Shown here: piece after piece, positions 1 through 7,014 of the stretch
Numbering within the stretch: position 1 is the first letter of the stretch
Layout: each line of letters begins with the position of its first letter
Origin: Bacteroidales bacterium
GTDB taxonomy: Bacteria; Bacteroidota; Bacteroidia; Bacteroidales; UBA1715
Length of the DNA: 43,418 bases
Direction of reading: 5' to 3'
Assembly (NCBI GenBank): GCA_016714605.1
Contig: JADKDL010000017.1
Location: forward strand, 1 to 43,418
Notes under the pieces: model-generated
Told to the model about the DNA's origin: nothing
Databases searched by the model: none
Seen by the model: the letters and a program-made list of their open reading frames with translations, nothing else
Program-made: the position numbers and the translations under genes

Positions 1-130
1 CTAATGATTGAAGTCTTAATAACTCTTTTTTTGCCTCTCCGTTTTTTGTATCAAATATATAGTCTAATTTTTTTTCAGTATGAATTCTTAGTAACGTTGC
101 AATGTTTGATGATAAATGATAAATTGTCAT
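1..130 (-). CDS. Hypothetical protein, 3'-truncated by the window edge
   Basis: An open frame starts at an ATG at 128-130 and runs for 43 codons to the window edge without a stop, so only the N-terminus is seen (begins MTIYHLSSNIATLL). It is rich in Lys, Leu and Asn and carries no motif I recognise. It starts 25 nt after the Rha stop codon in the same direction, so the two may be co-transcribed. The product family is unknown. Confidence 0.4.
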   Translation of the reverse strand, partial: MTIYHLSSNIATLLRIHTEKKLDYIFDTKNGEAKKELLRLQSL

Positions 131-155
131 ATTATATGTTTTTATTTGTTAATTT

Positions 156-863
156 CTAGATTTTCTTTAAATTTGGTCTGAATACTAAAACATCAGCTAA
201 TTTATTAACCTCTGCTTTTGCATAGTGGTAAATATCTTTGTAGTGCATGTTTTCAGACATTCCGTTAGCAATTGCGTTTCCGGCTCTTTTATCCAAAGCC
301 ATTATAAAACCTAAATTCTCCATTGATGACAAATCGCGAACCGGAATACCTGTTTTATCTTGTATAATAAATTCAAGTGCTTTATTAGTCATTTTGGTAA
401 TATTCATGTAATACGTTTTTGCGCTTTGGCTTCCTTGTTTGGTAGCATAATCGACAAATTCTTTTATCACATCGGTTTCAGAAACTCTTTCTATTTTGCC
501 ATTTTTACGTGCTTCAATCCATGAAACATTTTGTTGATTAACTAAAGCTATTGCCATTGAACGGAATGCTTTAATAATTGCTAATTGAACCGCAAAAGCT
601 TTTTCATAATTTGAAAGTTGCATTGCTAAAAGCATATAAGCATCTTCATTCATTTCATACATAGGGTATGTTCTACCTTGTTTATTAGTGAATGTTTTTT
701 CTATAAATACAATGTGCGCCCCTGCGCATTGTACCTTTGTTTTATCAATCACACTTGCAACAGTTCTGAGTAAATCTCTGTGAGGCACTTCTAAATTTTC
801 AGCTACAATTAATGTGTTTGTGAAAACATCTTTTTGGATAATGTGTACTAATTCGTTTTTCAT
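156..863 (-). CDS. rha: Rha family phage regulatory protein
   Basis: 235 residues. Residues 1-105 match the pRha domain layout as I recall it: an early VAENLEVPHRDLLRTV segment, then TYPMYEMNEDAYMLLAMQLS and FRSMA. The C-terminal half (about 115-235) is charged and may be a second DNA-binding or KilA-C-like region. Rha proteins are found in temperate phages; in phage phi-80 and P22 relatives Rha interferes with growth when IHF is absent, and a regulatory role is usually assumed. Here it sits alone beyond an approximately 500-nt hairpin-rich spacer, at the far end of the leftward transcripts. The family call is confident; its role in this phage is inference. Confidence 0.85.
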   Translation of the reverse strand: MKNELVHIIQKDVFTNTLIVAENLEVPHRDLLRTVASVIDKTKVQCAGAHIVFIEKTFTNKQGRTYPMYEMNEDAYMLLAMQLSNYEKAFAVQLAIIKAFRSMAIALVNQQNVSWIEARKNGKIERVSETDVIKEFVDYATKQGSQSAKTYYMNITKMTNKALEFIIQDKTGIPVRDLSSMENLGFIMALDKRAGNAIANGMSENMHYKDIYHYAKAEVNKLADVLVFRPNLKKI

Positions 864-963
864 ATAATTACATTTTTTTATTCTACAAATATAATTATTT
901 ATTTTGCTTTACTATTGTTTTTCTCTATTATTTTTTATATTGAATCATTTATTTTATATAAAC

Positions 964-997
964 AAAAAAAGCTGCCTCGTTTTATCAAGACAGCTTT
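964..997 (-). terminator. Rho-independent terminator, hairpin 1
   Basis: Read on the minus strand, a 12-bp stem (arms 986-997 and 968-979, with two G-T wobbles) closes a 6-nt loop and is followed by seven T residues. This is a textbook intrinsic terminator for leftward transcription. It lies upstream of the Rha gene, so it would insulate Rha from transcripts coming from 1.3-2.9 kb. Confidence 0.8.
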
Positions 998-1157
998 AAA
1001 TTTATATAAATAATACTTATGGCTAATAAGTCAGTTTATTTAAAACTTAACTCCGTAAGTTAAGTGCGGAACTTTAGGTATCCCGTTCAGATAGTCACAA
1101 TACAAATGTTCTACTCACCAAGTCCTTTGCCCTTTTGGCAATGACATACAAATATAC

Positions 1158-1194
1158 AAAAAAAGCTGCCTCGATTTCACGAGTAAGCAGCTTT
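1158..1194 (-). terminator. Rho-independent terminator, hairpin 2
   Basis: On the minus strand the stem AAAGCTGC/GCAGCTTT continues through a 3-nt bulge into CTCG/CGAG around a 6-nt loop, followed by seven T residues. The outer arms are nearly the same as those of hairpins 1 and 4, which suggests duplication. TATATTTG follows directly at 1149-1156. Confidence 0.75.
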
Positions 1195-1242
1195 AAATCG
1201 AAAGATAGTATATATTCTATTGGTCGGAAATTTAAATGTGAA

Positions 1243-1267
1243 AAGCTGCTATTTGCCGTAGCAGCTT
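1243..1267 (-). terminator. Hairpin 3, weak terminator or RNA stem
   Basis: A perfect 9-bp stem (AAGCTGCTA with TAGCAGCTT) around a 7-nt loop. On the minus strand only a short T run follows, so termination would be weak. It shares the AGCTGC core with the other three hairpins. Confidence 0.5.
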
Positions 1268-1320
1268 AATGGTAAATATTAACCTAAAACTTATATGAAA
1301 AATATCAAAAGCAAATATAT

Positions 1321-1348
1321 AAAAAAAGCTGCACTTTCGCACAGCTTT
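1321..1348 (-). terminator. Rho-independent terminator, hairpin 4
   Basis: On the minus strand a 10-bp stem with two G-T wobbles closes a GAAA tetraloop (GNRA type) and is followed by seven T residues. It lies 20 nt after the stop of the secreted-protein gene and should end that transcript. Confidence 0.8.
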
Positions 1349-1367
1349 TAACATTTTTTATATATAA

Positions 1368-1769
1368 TTAGATCGTCACGATTCTATTGCACTTATATGG
1401 CAATCCACCGCTACCAAGCCCGTATTTATCGTATTTATTTTCTTTAGCGGATAGTTTAATAATTATAGAATCTTTTGATGTAAGACCATAATCATGTTTA
1501 TTAAACTTTTCTGCTCTCAATGTAGTTGTATAAGTATAAATTTCTTCATTTTGCGTGACATAAAGACAATTACTACCAAACAAACTTTCATTTTTCACTA
1601 CATTTAATTGATATGAAAATGTCACAGCCTCGAAAGTACTGATATTCATTTCATCAACTTGATACATTTCTACATTGTCGCTCTGGACTGGTTCGTGCGT
1701 TTCTTTTGGAATTGCAAAAAGACTAGTCAAAGCAAACATGAGAAATGAAATAATAAATAATTTTTTCAT
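1368..1769 (-). CDS. Secreted hypothetical protein with signal peptide
   Basis: 133 residues. The N-terminus is a clear Sec signal peptide: MKK, then a hydrophobic core FIISFLMFALTSLF, with likely cleavage after the Ala at about residue 19. There is no lipobox cysteine. The mature protein (about 114 residues) is polar and rich in Thr, Lys and Tyr, with cysteines at about residues 68 and 126 that could form a disulfide in the periplasm. I do not recognise the family. It has its own candidate promoter (1808-1840) and terminator (1321-1348), so it looks like an independently expressed cargo gene of a kind that can alter the host surface in lysogens. That role is inference. Confidence 0.6.
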   Translation of the reverse strand: MKKLFIISFLMFALTSLFAIPKETHEPVQSDNVEMYQVDEMNISTFEAVTFSYQLNVVKNESLFGSNCLYVTQNEEIYTYTTTLRAEKFNKHDYGLTSKDSIIIKLSAKENKYDKYGLGSGGLPYKCNRIVTI

Positions 1770-1807
1770 GCTTTTTTACTTTTTTAATTTGTACTAAATT
1801 TAGAAAT

Positions 1808-1840
1808 CAAATATACAAAATATTTCAATTAATTATACAA
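1808..1840 (-). promoter_or_regulatory. Candidate Bacteroidetes-type promoter for the secreted protein
   Basis: On the minus strand TATATTTG (1808-1815) fits the -7 box TAnnTTTG. A TTG at 1838-1840 lies 22 nt upstream, slightly longer than the usual 19-21. The start codon at 1769 would then have a leader of about 35 nt. The upstream part overlaps the 3' end of the amidohydrolase gene. Confidence 0.35.
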
Positions 1841-2866
1841 CTTTTCCCAATTTGTTGTCACTTTTTCCCAAGTCTCAGGAATCAATACCTTATCCATCTT
1901 ATAGATTAATCCTTTGCCACCCTCAATTTCAATCATTGGAGTGTCACTACCAAAAAGTACTTTTTCTTTAAGAATCGGGAACTTATGGAACATATCAAGC
2001 ATATAATCTTGATTCTCTTTTTTAGCTGCGAAAAAAGACGGGTCTATAAATCCATTTTTATAAGTAATACCTATTCTAGTTACCATATCTCTAAATAGCT
2101 TACAACCTCCCCAATGAGCGATTATAAAATTAACATTAGGATTGTTTTTTATTACTAGCTCATATCCGGCAGGGTTGCAAAAGTTAGTACTCAGGTCTTT
2201 ATTGCTAGTTCGTTTTCTATCACTAAGTAGAATAAACTTGCTTTTTTTCAATAGCTCTTTTATGTCAGAACCTCCGTAATAATTAATATTAGTATCACTG
2301 CAATGAAATAGAACTGGTTTTTTATGGCTTTCGCAGATTTGATAAAATAGGTTCAAACGTTCATCATAAGGGAAAAACCCGTTGTAGCAATATAATTTGA
2401 AGCCATCTACCTGATTAATATACTTTGCGATTAATTCATATAAATCGGGTCGTCTCGGGTCTATTCCCATGTATACTTTCACATGCTCACGTCTGTAAGC
2501 ATCTCTATATTTTTCGGCTAATGCGGCTTTTAATTGTGCTTCAAACTTGCGTTTCGGAGTGCCTCTTTTCATATAGTCAAAGTCTACCGTAAGGATATTC
2601 AAACCCCAATCTTCGCCTTTATACCTGTGATTAATAAACTTGAACCACTCGGATACTTTTTGCTCTGTTGACTTAGCTTGTTCCCGAAGGAAGTTTGCTG
2701 TGTACTCTAGTTTGTCGGAACTCGAAAACGGATTAAGCAACCTCAAACAAAGGCGCAAAAGCCAACTTTTCTCTATTCTTCGTTCTAACCATGTGTTAAT
2801 AATTTTGATGTAATTACCGCCCAAATCATCTGCTGTAAATGCGTGGGTGTGAATGTCTAGTTTCAT
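1829..2866 (-). CDS. Metal-dependent amidohydrolase (amidohydrolase-2-like TIM barrel)
   Basis: 345 residues, full length for the amidohydrolase-related family (PF04909-like). The expected metal and catalytic ligands are all visible in order: His6-Thr-His8 at the first strand, Lys157 in GFKLYCYNG, His188 in VLFHCSD, His251 in IIAHWGG and Asp308 in VLFGSDTP. The protein has no signal peptide and should be cytoplasmic. Family members hydrolyse or decarboxylate small carboxylated or cyclic substrates; the substrate cannot be read from sequence. It is an unusual gene for a phage, placed between the lysis genes and a secreted protein, and is best seen as cargo that acts on host metabolism. The start ATG lies 11 nt after the stop codon of the preceding small gene. 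Confidence 0.8.
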   Translation of the reverse strand: MKLDIHTHAFTADDLGGNYIKIINTWLERRIEKSWLLRLCLRLLNPFSSSDKLEYTANFLREQAKSTEQKVSEWFKFINHRYKGEDWGLNILTVDFDYMKRGTPKRKFEAQLKAALAEKYRDAYRREHVKVYMGIDPRRPDLYELIAKYINQVDGFKLYCYNGFFPYDERLNLFYQICESHKKPVLFHCSDTNINYYGGSDIKELLKKSKFILLSDRKRTSNKDLSTNFCNPAGYELVIKNNPNVNFIIAHWGGCKLFRDMVTRIGITYKNGFIDPSFFAAKKENQDYMLDMFHKFPILKEKVLFGSDTPMIEIEGGKGLIYKMDKVLIPETWEKVTTNWEKLYN

Positions 2867-2876
2867 AATACTATTT

Positions 2877-3131
2877 TTATCTGTGAAATTTATATGGTGA
2901 TTGCCATTTTTTCTTGCCTATATCTTTATTTTTTTGCTCAATATATGTAGGTGATGGCAATAATTCAGGCGCTTTAATTTCTATTATTTTATTTGCAATT
3001 ATATCATCAAGTTTTGTTGGTTTATTATTCTCAATAGCTACAACTTGAATATTTTTATTATTTATTAATTCTGATATAGCTGTTGATGTTCCTACCAAGC
3101 CAGAGTGTCCTAATATTGCTACTTTTATCAT
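2877..3131 (-). CDS. Small protein with a Rossmann-like glycine motif
   Basis: 84 residues. It opens with MIKVAILGHSGLVGTSTA, which resembles the beta-strand plus glycine loop (GxxGxxG) of NAD(P)-binding Rossmann proteins. The chain is far too short for a complete dehydrogenase, and the second half is Lys-rich and probably disordered. Its ATG overlaps the TGA of the preceding gene region (ATGA-type coupling), so it is translated with 3128-3331 and the endolysin. It may be a remnant of a larger nucleotide-binding enzyme or an unrelated phage protein. Function unknown. Confidence 0.5.
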   Translation of the reverse strand: MIKVAILGHSGLVGTSTAISELINNKNIQVVAIENNKPTKLDDIIANKIIEIKAPELLPSPTYIEQKNKDIGKKKWQSPYKFHR

Positions 3132-3331
3132 ATTTCTATTTTATTATTTAATATTTTACTATTTATATCATTCTCAATATCTGTTCGATAAATGCAAAGT
3201 CCAAATTTTCTACTTACATAAATTCCGATAAAGATAGCAACTAAATTCTTTTCGCTTTCGTTCTTTTCCGATTTCTGCAAAAGCTTCTTAATTACTGAAG
3301 CTCTATGAATTGAATATTTTCCGATTATCAT
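3128..3331 (-). CDS. Hypothetical protein downstream of endolysin
   Basis: 67 residues, basic, with a hydrophobic stretch LVAIFIGIYVS at about residues 30-40 that is short for a membrane helix. Its start codon overlaps the endolysin stop (ATGA) and its end overlaps the next start, so it is embedded in the lysis operon. It might be a spanin-like or lysis accessory protein, but nothing in the sequence proves that. Confidence 0.5.
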   Translation of the reverse strand: MIIGKYSIHRASVIKKLLQKSEKNESEKNLVAIFIGIYVSRKFGLCIYRTDIENDINSKILNNKIEI

Positions 3332-3762
3332 AGTAGTTCAATATGTGGCAAATCTTGAAATGTTTGGTCGGTAATAAATTCATTATCTGAATCCCAATTT
3401 GCACCGCTTCTTATTTTGATATTAAGCATATCCGCAGCTATAAACATAACGGCAATAATCATAAAATAATAGTGTTTATCCATACAAGGCTTACCATTTA
3501 CAAAAGGAATAAAATCAAATGCTTTACTAAAACCATCTTTGGCTTTTTGGTGCTTACTTTTGTTTTTAATACCGTCTTTTTTAGAATAACCTTTATCAAA
3601 TAACTCTTTTTGCTTTATGTCATCTCTTACACCCCCATCATAAGCAATACCAAAGTCAACTGGACTTATACTAATTGCTAAAGTCACTAATTGAATAAGT
3701 TTGTCATCTACTCCATTCAGTCTATCTAAAGATGTTTGGCTTAGTTTATTTTTATCTCTCAT
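3328..3762 (-). CDS. Endolysin, M15 family L-alanyl-D-glutamate peptidase
   Basis: 144 residues. The zinc-peptidase motifs of the VanY/M15C type are visible: SKHQKAKDGFSKAFDF with zinc ligands His71 and Asp83, then W123 and the C-terminal DLPHIEL with His140 as third ligand and Asp137 nearby. The length fits phage endolysins of the T5 and A118 type, which cut the L-Ala-D-Glu bond of peptidoglycan. There is no signal peptide, so a holin is needed for release; the membrane protein at 4309-4605 is the candidate. The start overlaps the previous gene by 4 nt. Confidence 0.85.
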   Translation of the reverse strand: MRDKNKLSQTSLDRLNGVDDKLIQLVTLAISISPVDFGIAYDGGVRDDIKQKELFDKGYSKKDGIKNKSKHQKAKDGFSKAFDFIPFVNGKPCMDKHYYFMIIAVMFIAADMLNIKIRSGANWDSDNEFITDQTFQDLPHIELL

Positions 3763-3980
3763 AATATTTCAAAGGTATTAAAATGATGCGCCGTTTTACG
3801 CGGCTTTAATGTTACAATTGTCATCATAAGCTCGTGGCACTCGTGAACTGGTTCTTTTAGCAGTTCAGCAAAATGCCACGGGCTTACAACTCGTTCGTGA
3901 CTCTTTCGATTCTCTTTATCGCACAGTTCCTTTAATTGAGAAACGTAAGCGATAATCTTTTCTTTGTTAAGTTCAGTCAT
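3759..3980 (-). CDS. Hypothetical protein of the lysis region
   Basis: 73 residues, rich in His, Glu and Lys, with no membrane segment. The helix-forming N-terminal half carries YVSQLKELCDKEN, and a WHFAELL motif follows. It is tightly coupled: its ATG abuts the end of the 3980-4300 gene and its end overlaps the endolysin start. I do not recognise the family. Confidence 0.55.
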   Translation of the reverse strand: MTELNKEKIIAYVSQLKELCDKENRKSHERVVSPWHFAELLKEPVHECHELMMTIVTLKPRKTAHHFNTFEIL

Positions 3981-4300
3981 TACCTGTTAATTCTTACAAC
4001 TCCTGATGTAAGTGTTATTTTTGTAAATACAGTTGAGCATAATATTGGCGGGTAGCCTTGTTTTTGTGCCGGAATATTTGCCTTAGTTAAATAATTTACA
4101 AACGTCGTTCCGTCTCCATCAGGGTCTATACATTCCAATGTATCAATAACAGCATCTTCTAATATTTCTACTGAAAAGAAATTACCTACTATTGTATCTG
4201 TATTTGCAATGTAATAATGGTCGCCTGAACCATAATTACATTTATACTCAGCAGCAAGGCTGTTTTTTGTATTCGGAGTTGGTAGTGTTATTGTTGCCAT
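3980..4300 (-). CDS. Hypothetical beta-rich virion-type protein
   Basis: 106 residues, predicted mostly beta. The segments VEILEDAVIDTLE and FTKITLTSGVVRINR, separated by an IPAQKQGYPPI linker, resemble a small phage family I have seen near tail and adsorption genes. That family has no established role; it may be a trimeric decoration or fibre-tip protein. It sits between the tail spikes and the lysis genes, which fits a virion component. Confidence 0.5.
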   Translation of the reverse strand: MATITLPTPNTKNSLAAEYKCNYGSGDHYYIANTDTIVGNFFSVEILEDAVIDTLECIDPDGDGTTFVNYLTKANIPAQKQGYPPILCSTVFTKITLTSGVVRINR

Positions 4301-4308
4301 GTTATTTT

Positions 4309-4605
4309 TTATTTATCGTTTTTTGCGTCTTCTTTACCTTTGTGATAAGCTATATGTTGACTAAGTAATGAACTTAATTCAGTAACAGAAATTATTAATC
4401 CGTCTATTTTCTTTGTCAGGTCTTCATTTATTTTAGTAACCTTTTCTGCAAATCCATCTTTTAAATGGTCTATTTCTTTTTTTACCTCTTTTTCGTCGGC
4501 TTTTTGGTCTATTTTGCTTTTCAAAACATAATAAAGTCCTGTTAATGTAACTGCTAAAGTAACTAAATATTTAACGTCAGCAAATGTAAATGTTAGTGTT
4601 TCCAT
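4309..4605 (-). CDS. Membrane protein with coiled coil, candidate holin
   Basis: 98 residues. One membrane helix spans about residues 10-29 (VKYLVTLAVTLTGLYYVL). It is followed by a long charged coiled coil (about 31-88) rich in Lys, Glu and Asp, ending in a charged tail. The layout, N-terminal helix plus cytoplasmic or periplasmic coiled coil, occurs in small phage membrane proteins near endolysins, and the gene lies 500 nt upstream of the M15 endolysin. It is the best holin or lysis-regulator candidate here. The topology is read from sequence; the lysis role is inference. Confidence 0.55.
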   Translation of the reverse strand: METLTFTFADVKYLVTLAVTLTGLYYVLKSKIDQKADEKEVKKEIDHLKDGFAEKVTKINEDLTKKIDGLIISVTELSSLLSQHIAYHKGKEDAKNDK

Positions 4606-4608
4606 AAT

Positions 4609-7014
4609 TTATATTATTTTACAATATTTTTGTGTTTTAGCTAATTGATAACCTTCTGGAGGATATATGTCATAATCAGTATCATCTACATTTCCGTAAA
4701 TATTATATCCGTTTAAATCTAAATTCTTTCTGTAAATATAAGAATTTTCTCTTACTAATATATCCGCGAATGCACCTCCTTTAAAATTTCCACCAAACAA
4801 ATATATAGTAGTCTCATCTATACCATCTCCTGCACATACATTAAAAGAATCAAATTCATTTAAAGCACCTCTTGATGTATTTGCCATACAGCTAAAATAT
4901 ATAGCAATGCTTGTATTTACATTATGAATATTCCGTAGGTTGTTTTCATAAGTACAGCCAATGCAAATAGCTCTTCCATCTTCATGTATTGTCGTGCCGT
5001 TGTGAGACTCTAAATCATTATCCCAACCATTATTTGAACCTATGCAATCTATTTCTACAGCACATGAACGTACAGCATAATCATGGTAATTAAAGCCGTC
5101 AAAACTATTCCAGTTAGCCTGACAGTCTTGTGAAAAACATTCACCATCTGAGCTATAACCTAGTCCATTTCCTAAACTTGCATAGTTAAACCAGCACCCT
5201 TTTGCTGCAAAATTAGTATTCTGACTAAGTATATATACTGAATTATTCCCCCCCCTAGTTTCAATATTTTCCATATAAATATTAGTTCCATTACCTCTAA
5301 AATTCAATTGGAATTGATACTCATATATCTTTATATCTGTGTCAATTGCGCGGTTATTTCTAGTATGCACATAAAGAGTTAGTGTAGCTAAATCCCAATA
5401 ATAAGAATTTAATGTATTTTGACAATCAACAATAGAGGTCTGTTTAAGCATCAATAAATGATTACCATTACTATCTAATACACTAGCATCAAATAACCTT
5501 GTAGGAACTATTACAGGGTCTGTAAAACTCGTTGTTGAATACGTGCCTCCACCTAGACTAGTCCATGTGGGTGTTAGATATGAAAGTTTGTCATTTGTGA
5601 ATACAGCTCTTCCAGAAGCACAAATCATATTTATGTTTGTAGCCATATTGAAATTAATATATGGCTGATAGAATTGCTCGTCATCTACCTGTATTTCAAT
5701 TGCATTAGTTGGATTAGCAACTAAATGTGTGTGTATCTGTTGTAATGTGGTGTAAGCTCTTGTAGAACCTAGTTGATATGTTCTATCAACTACTGCGTTC
5801 TTTTTAAGTGCTACATTATATGTAGTGCTATATGTATTTGTAAGAATATTATAAGTCACATCTATTCCGTCAGCCCATCCCCAACTAATAGGACGTAATG
5901 AATAAAATAAAATCCTATCATAATTTGTGACTAAATTTCTTGCAAATAACTGACTAGTATTGGCGTAATTGCTAAAATCAATTTCTACCCCTGCTGTTGG
6001 CAAATAAAGTCTTGCCTCTGCTGTATTACTTCCTACAGTAAATCTAGGATGTGTGGATACCCAAGTGTAATCTGTAATTGTGCTACCTGTAGTTCTTATA
6101 GGTACTCCATTCTGTCCGTAATTGACACGCAATATCTGTGAATTATCCGAGGTCAATACCCATTTATCAAATCCATTTAATAAGTTAGAATGACTTAAAT
6201 TGTATGTATCTGCCCAGTTTGTACTAGTCATCACAGTGCCTGAAAGTGTTAAATGGTTTTCATCTATTCTTGAAAACACATTACTTCCATGACCTGAATT
6301 AAATTCTATATCAATTAAATTCTTTGGTTGTGTGGCAAATTCCGCTGGGGTATGCACACCTTCACATGCCCTAATATAACCAATATTTCCGTTTAAGAAA
6401 TTCAACCATGTAGCTGTGTTAGTCTGCATTGCACCGAATGTGGATTTCGTCCACGACGTTGCCACGCTGTCCGCTGTCAATGTATTAGAACTGCTTGAGG
6501 TAGTCATTAACACATCGTCAAAATAAAATTTTAATCCTGATGCTACTTTAGTACCATCGTAAGATATTGTAATTATACTCCATTGATTAGCTGTAAACTG
6601 CTCTTGTGTGTAAGCGATTAAATCATCTGTTGTTAATGTATTTCTCATTATAACAGACCATCTACCAGAGCTGCCACAGAATATACCAAAACCAATATTT
6701 CCATTTCTATTTGAAAATATGTATTGATTTGTAGTTATATTGTTTAGTTTTACTGCGAATTGAATAGTCCAAGTATTTCTAGTATCATCAAAATAACTTA
6801 ATTTAGTCGTATTTTGTAATTTATTATTAGTGCCATTTAATTTCAAACATGTGGATTTTACCCAACTACCGTGATTGTTGTTCCCACTCCTATCGTATAG
6901 AGTGAGACCGTCTGTACTAGATTCTTCACTCCAAAATTCTAATTGTCTTTGTGAAGGTTTTCCTAAAACTAATCTTCTAGAATTACCTTGTCTTAATGTG
7001 TTTCCTATCCTCAT
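4609..7014 (-). CDS. Tail spike with LamG-like and parallel beta-helix domains
   Basis: 801 residues. Residues 1-50 form a head that is shared with the next protein (ends in LYDRSGNNNHG). About 55-225 is a concanavalin/LamG-like jelly roll. About 410-770 shows the repeating short-strand pattern of a right-handed parallel beta-helix, with an Asp-, His- and Asn-rich stretch NDLESHNGTTIHEDGRA near residues 665-685 as in polysaccharide-acting spikes. The C-terminus (LAKTQKYCKII) again resembles its neighbour. It is probably a receptor-binding or depolymerising spike. Catalytic activity cannot be assigned. Confidence 0.75.
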   Translation of the reverse strand: MRIGNTLRQGNSRRLVLGKPSQRQLEFWSEESSTDGLTLYDRSGNNNHGSWVKSTCLKLNGTNNKLQNTTKLSYFDDTRNTWTIQFAVKLNNITTNQYIFSNRNGNIGFGIFCGSSGRWSVIMRNTLTTDDLIAYTQEQFTANQWSIITISYDGTKVASGLKFYFDDVLMTTSSSSNTLTADSVATSWTKSTFGAMQTNTATWLNFLNGNIGYIRACEGVHTPAEFATQPKNLIDIEFNSGHGSNVFSRIDENHLTLSGTVMTSTNWADTYNLSHSNLLNGFDKWVLTSDNSQILRVNYGQNGVPIRTTGSTITDYTWVSTHPRFTVGSNTAEARLYLPTAGVEIDFSNYANTSQLFARNLVTNYDRILFYSLRPISWGWADGIDVTYNILTNTYSTTYNVALKKNAVVDRTYQLGSTRAYTTLQQIHTHLVANPTNAIEIQVDDEQFYQPYINFNMATNINMICASGRAVFTNDKLSYLTPTWTSLGGGTYSTTSFTDPVIVPTRLFDASVLDSNGNHLLMLKQTSIVDCQNTLNSYYWDLATLTLYVHTRNNRAIDTDIKIYEYQFQLNFRGNGTNIYMENIETRGGNNSVYILSQNTNFAAKGCWFNYASLGNGLGYSSDGECFSQDCQANWNSFDGFNYHDYAVRSCAVEIDCIGSNNGWDNDLESHNGTTIHEDGRAICIGCTYENNLRNIHNVNTSIAIYFSCMANTSRGALNEFDSFNVCAGDGIDETTIYLFGGNFKGGAFADILVRENSYIYRKNLDLNGYNIYGNVDDTDYDIYPPEGYQLAKTQKYCKII

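Larger units (their letters stand above)
864..1367. other. 504-nt gene-free spacer with four related hairpins
   Basis: There is no credible protein gene here. The stretch holds four hairpins built on the same core (AAAGCTG paired with CAGCTTT), listed separately. Two of them are followed on the minus strand by TATATTTG (at 1149-1156 and 1312-1319), which matches the Bacteroidetes -7 box, although no convincing TTG lies at the right distance upstream. Between hairpins there is a further short stem, CTTAACT with AGTTAAG, near 1045-1065. The layout could mark one or two small untranslated RNAs read leftward, each ending at a terminator. No tRNA fold could be made. Confidence 0.5.

Noticed and set aside
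1001..1157. Possible tRNA in the left spacer
   Set aside because: Short stems exist but no acceptor stem, no T-loop consensus and no anticodon arm could be fitted on either strand.
964..1348. CRISPR-like array suggested by the repeated AGCTGC cores
   Set aside because: The units are hairpins with T tails at irregular spacing, without constant-length spacers or cas genes; they are terminators or RNA stems.
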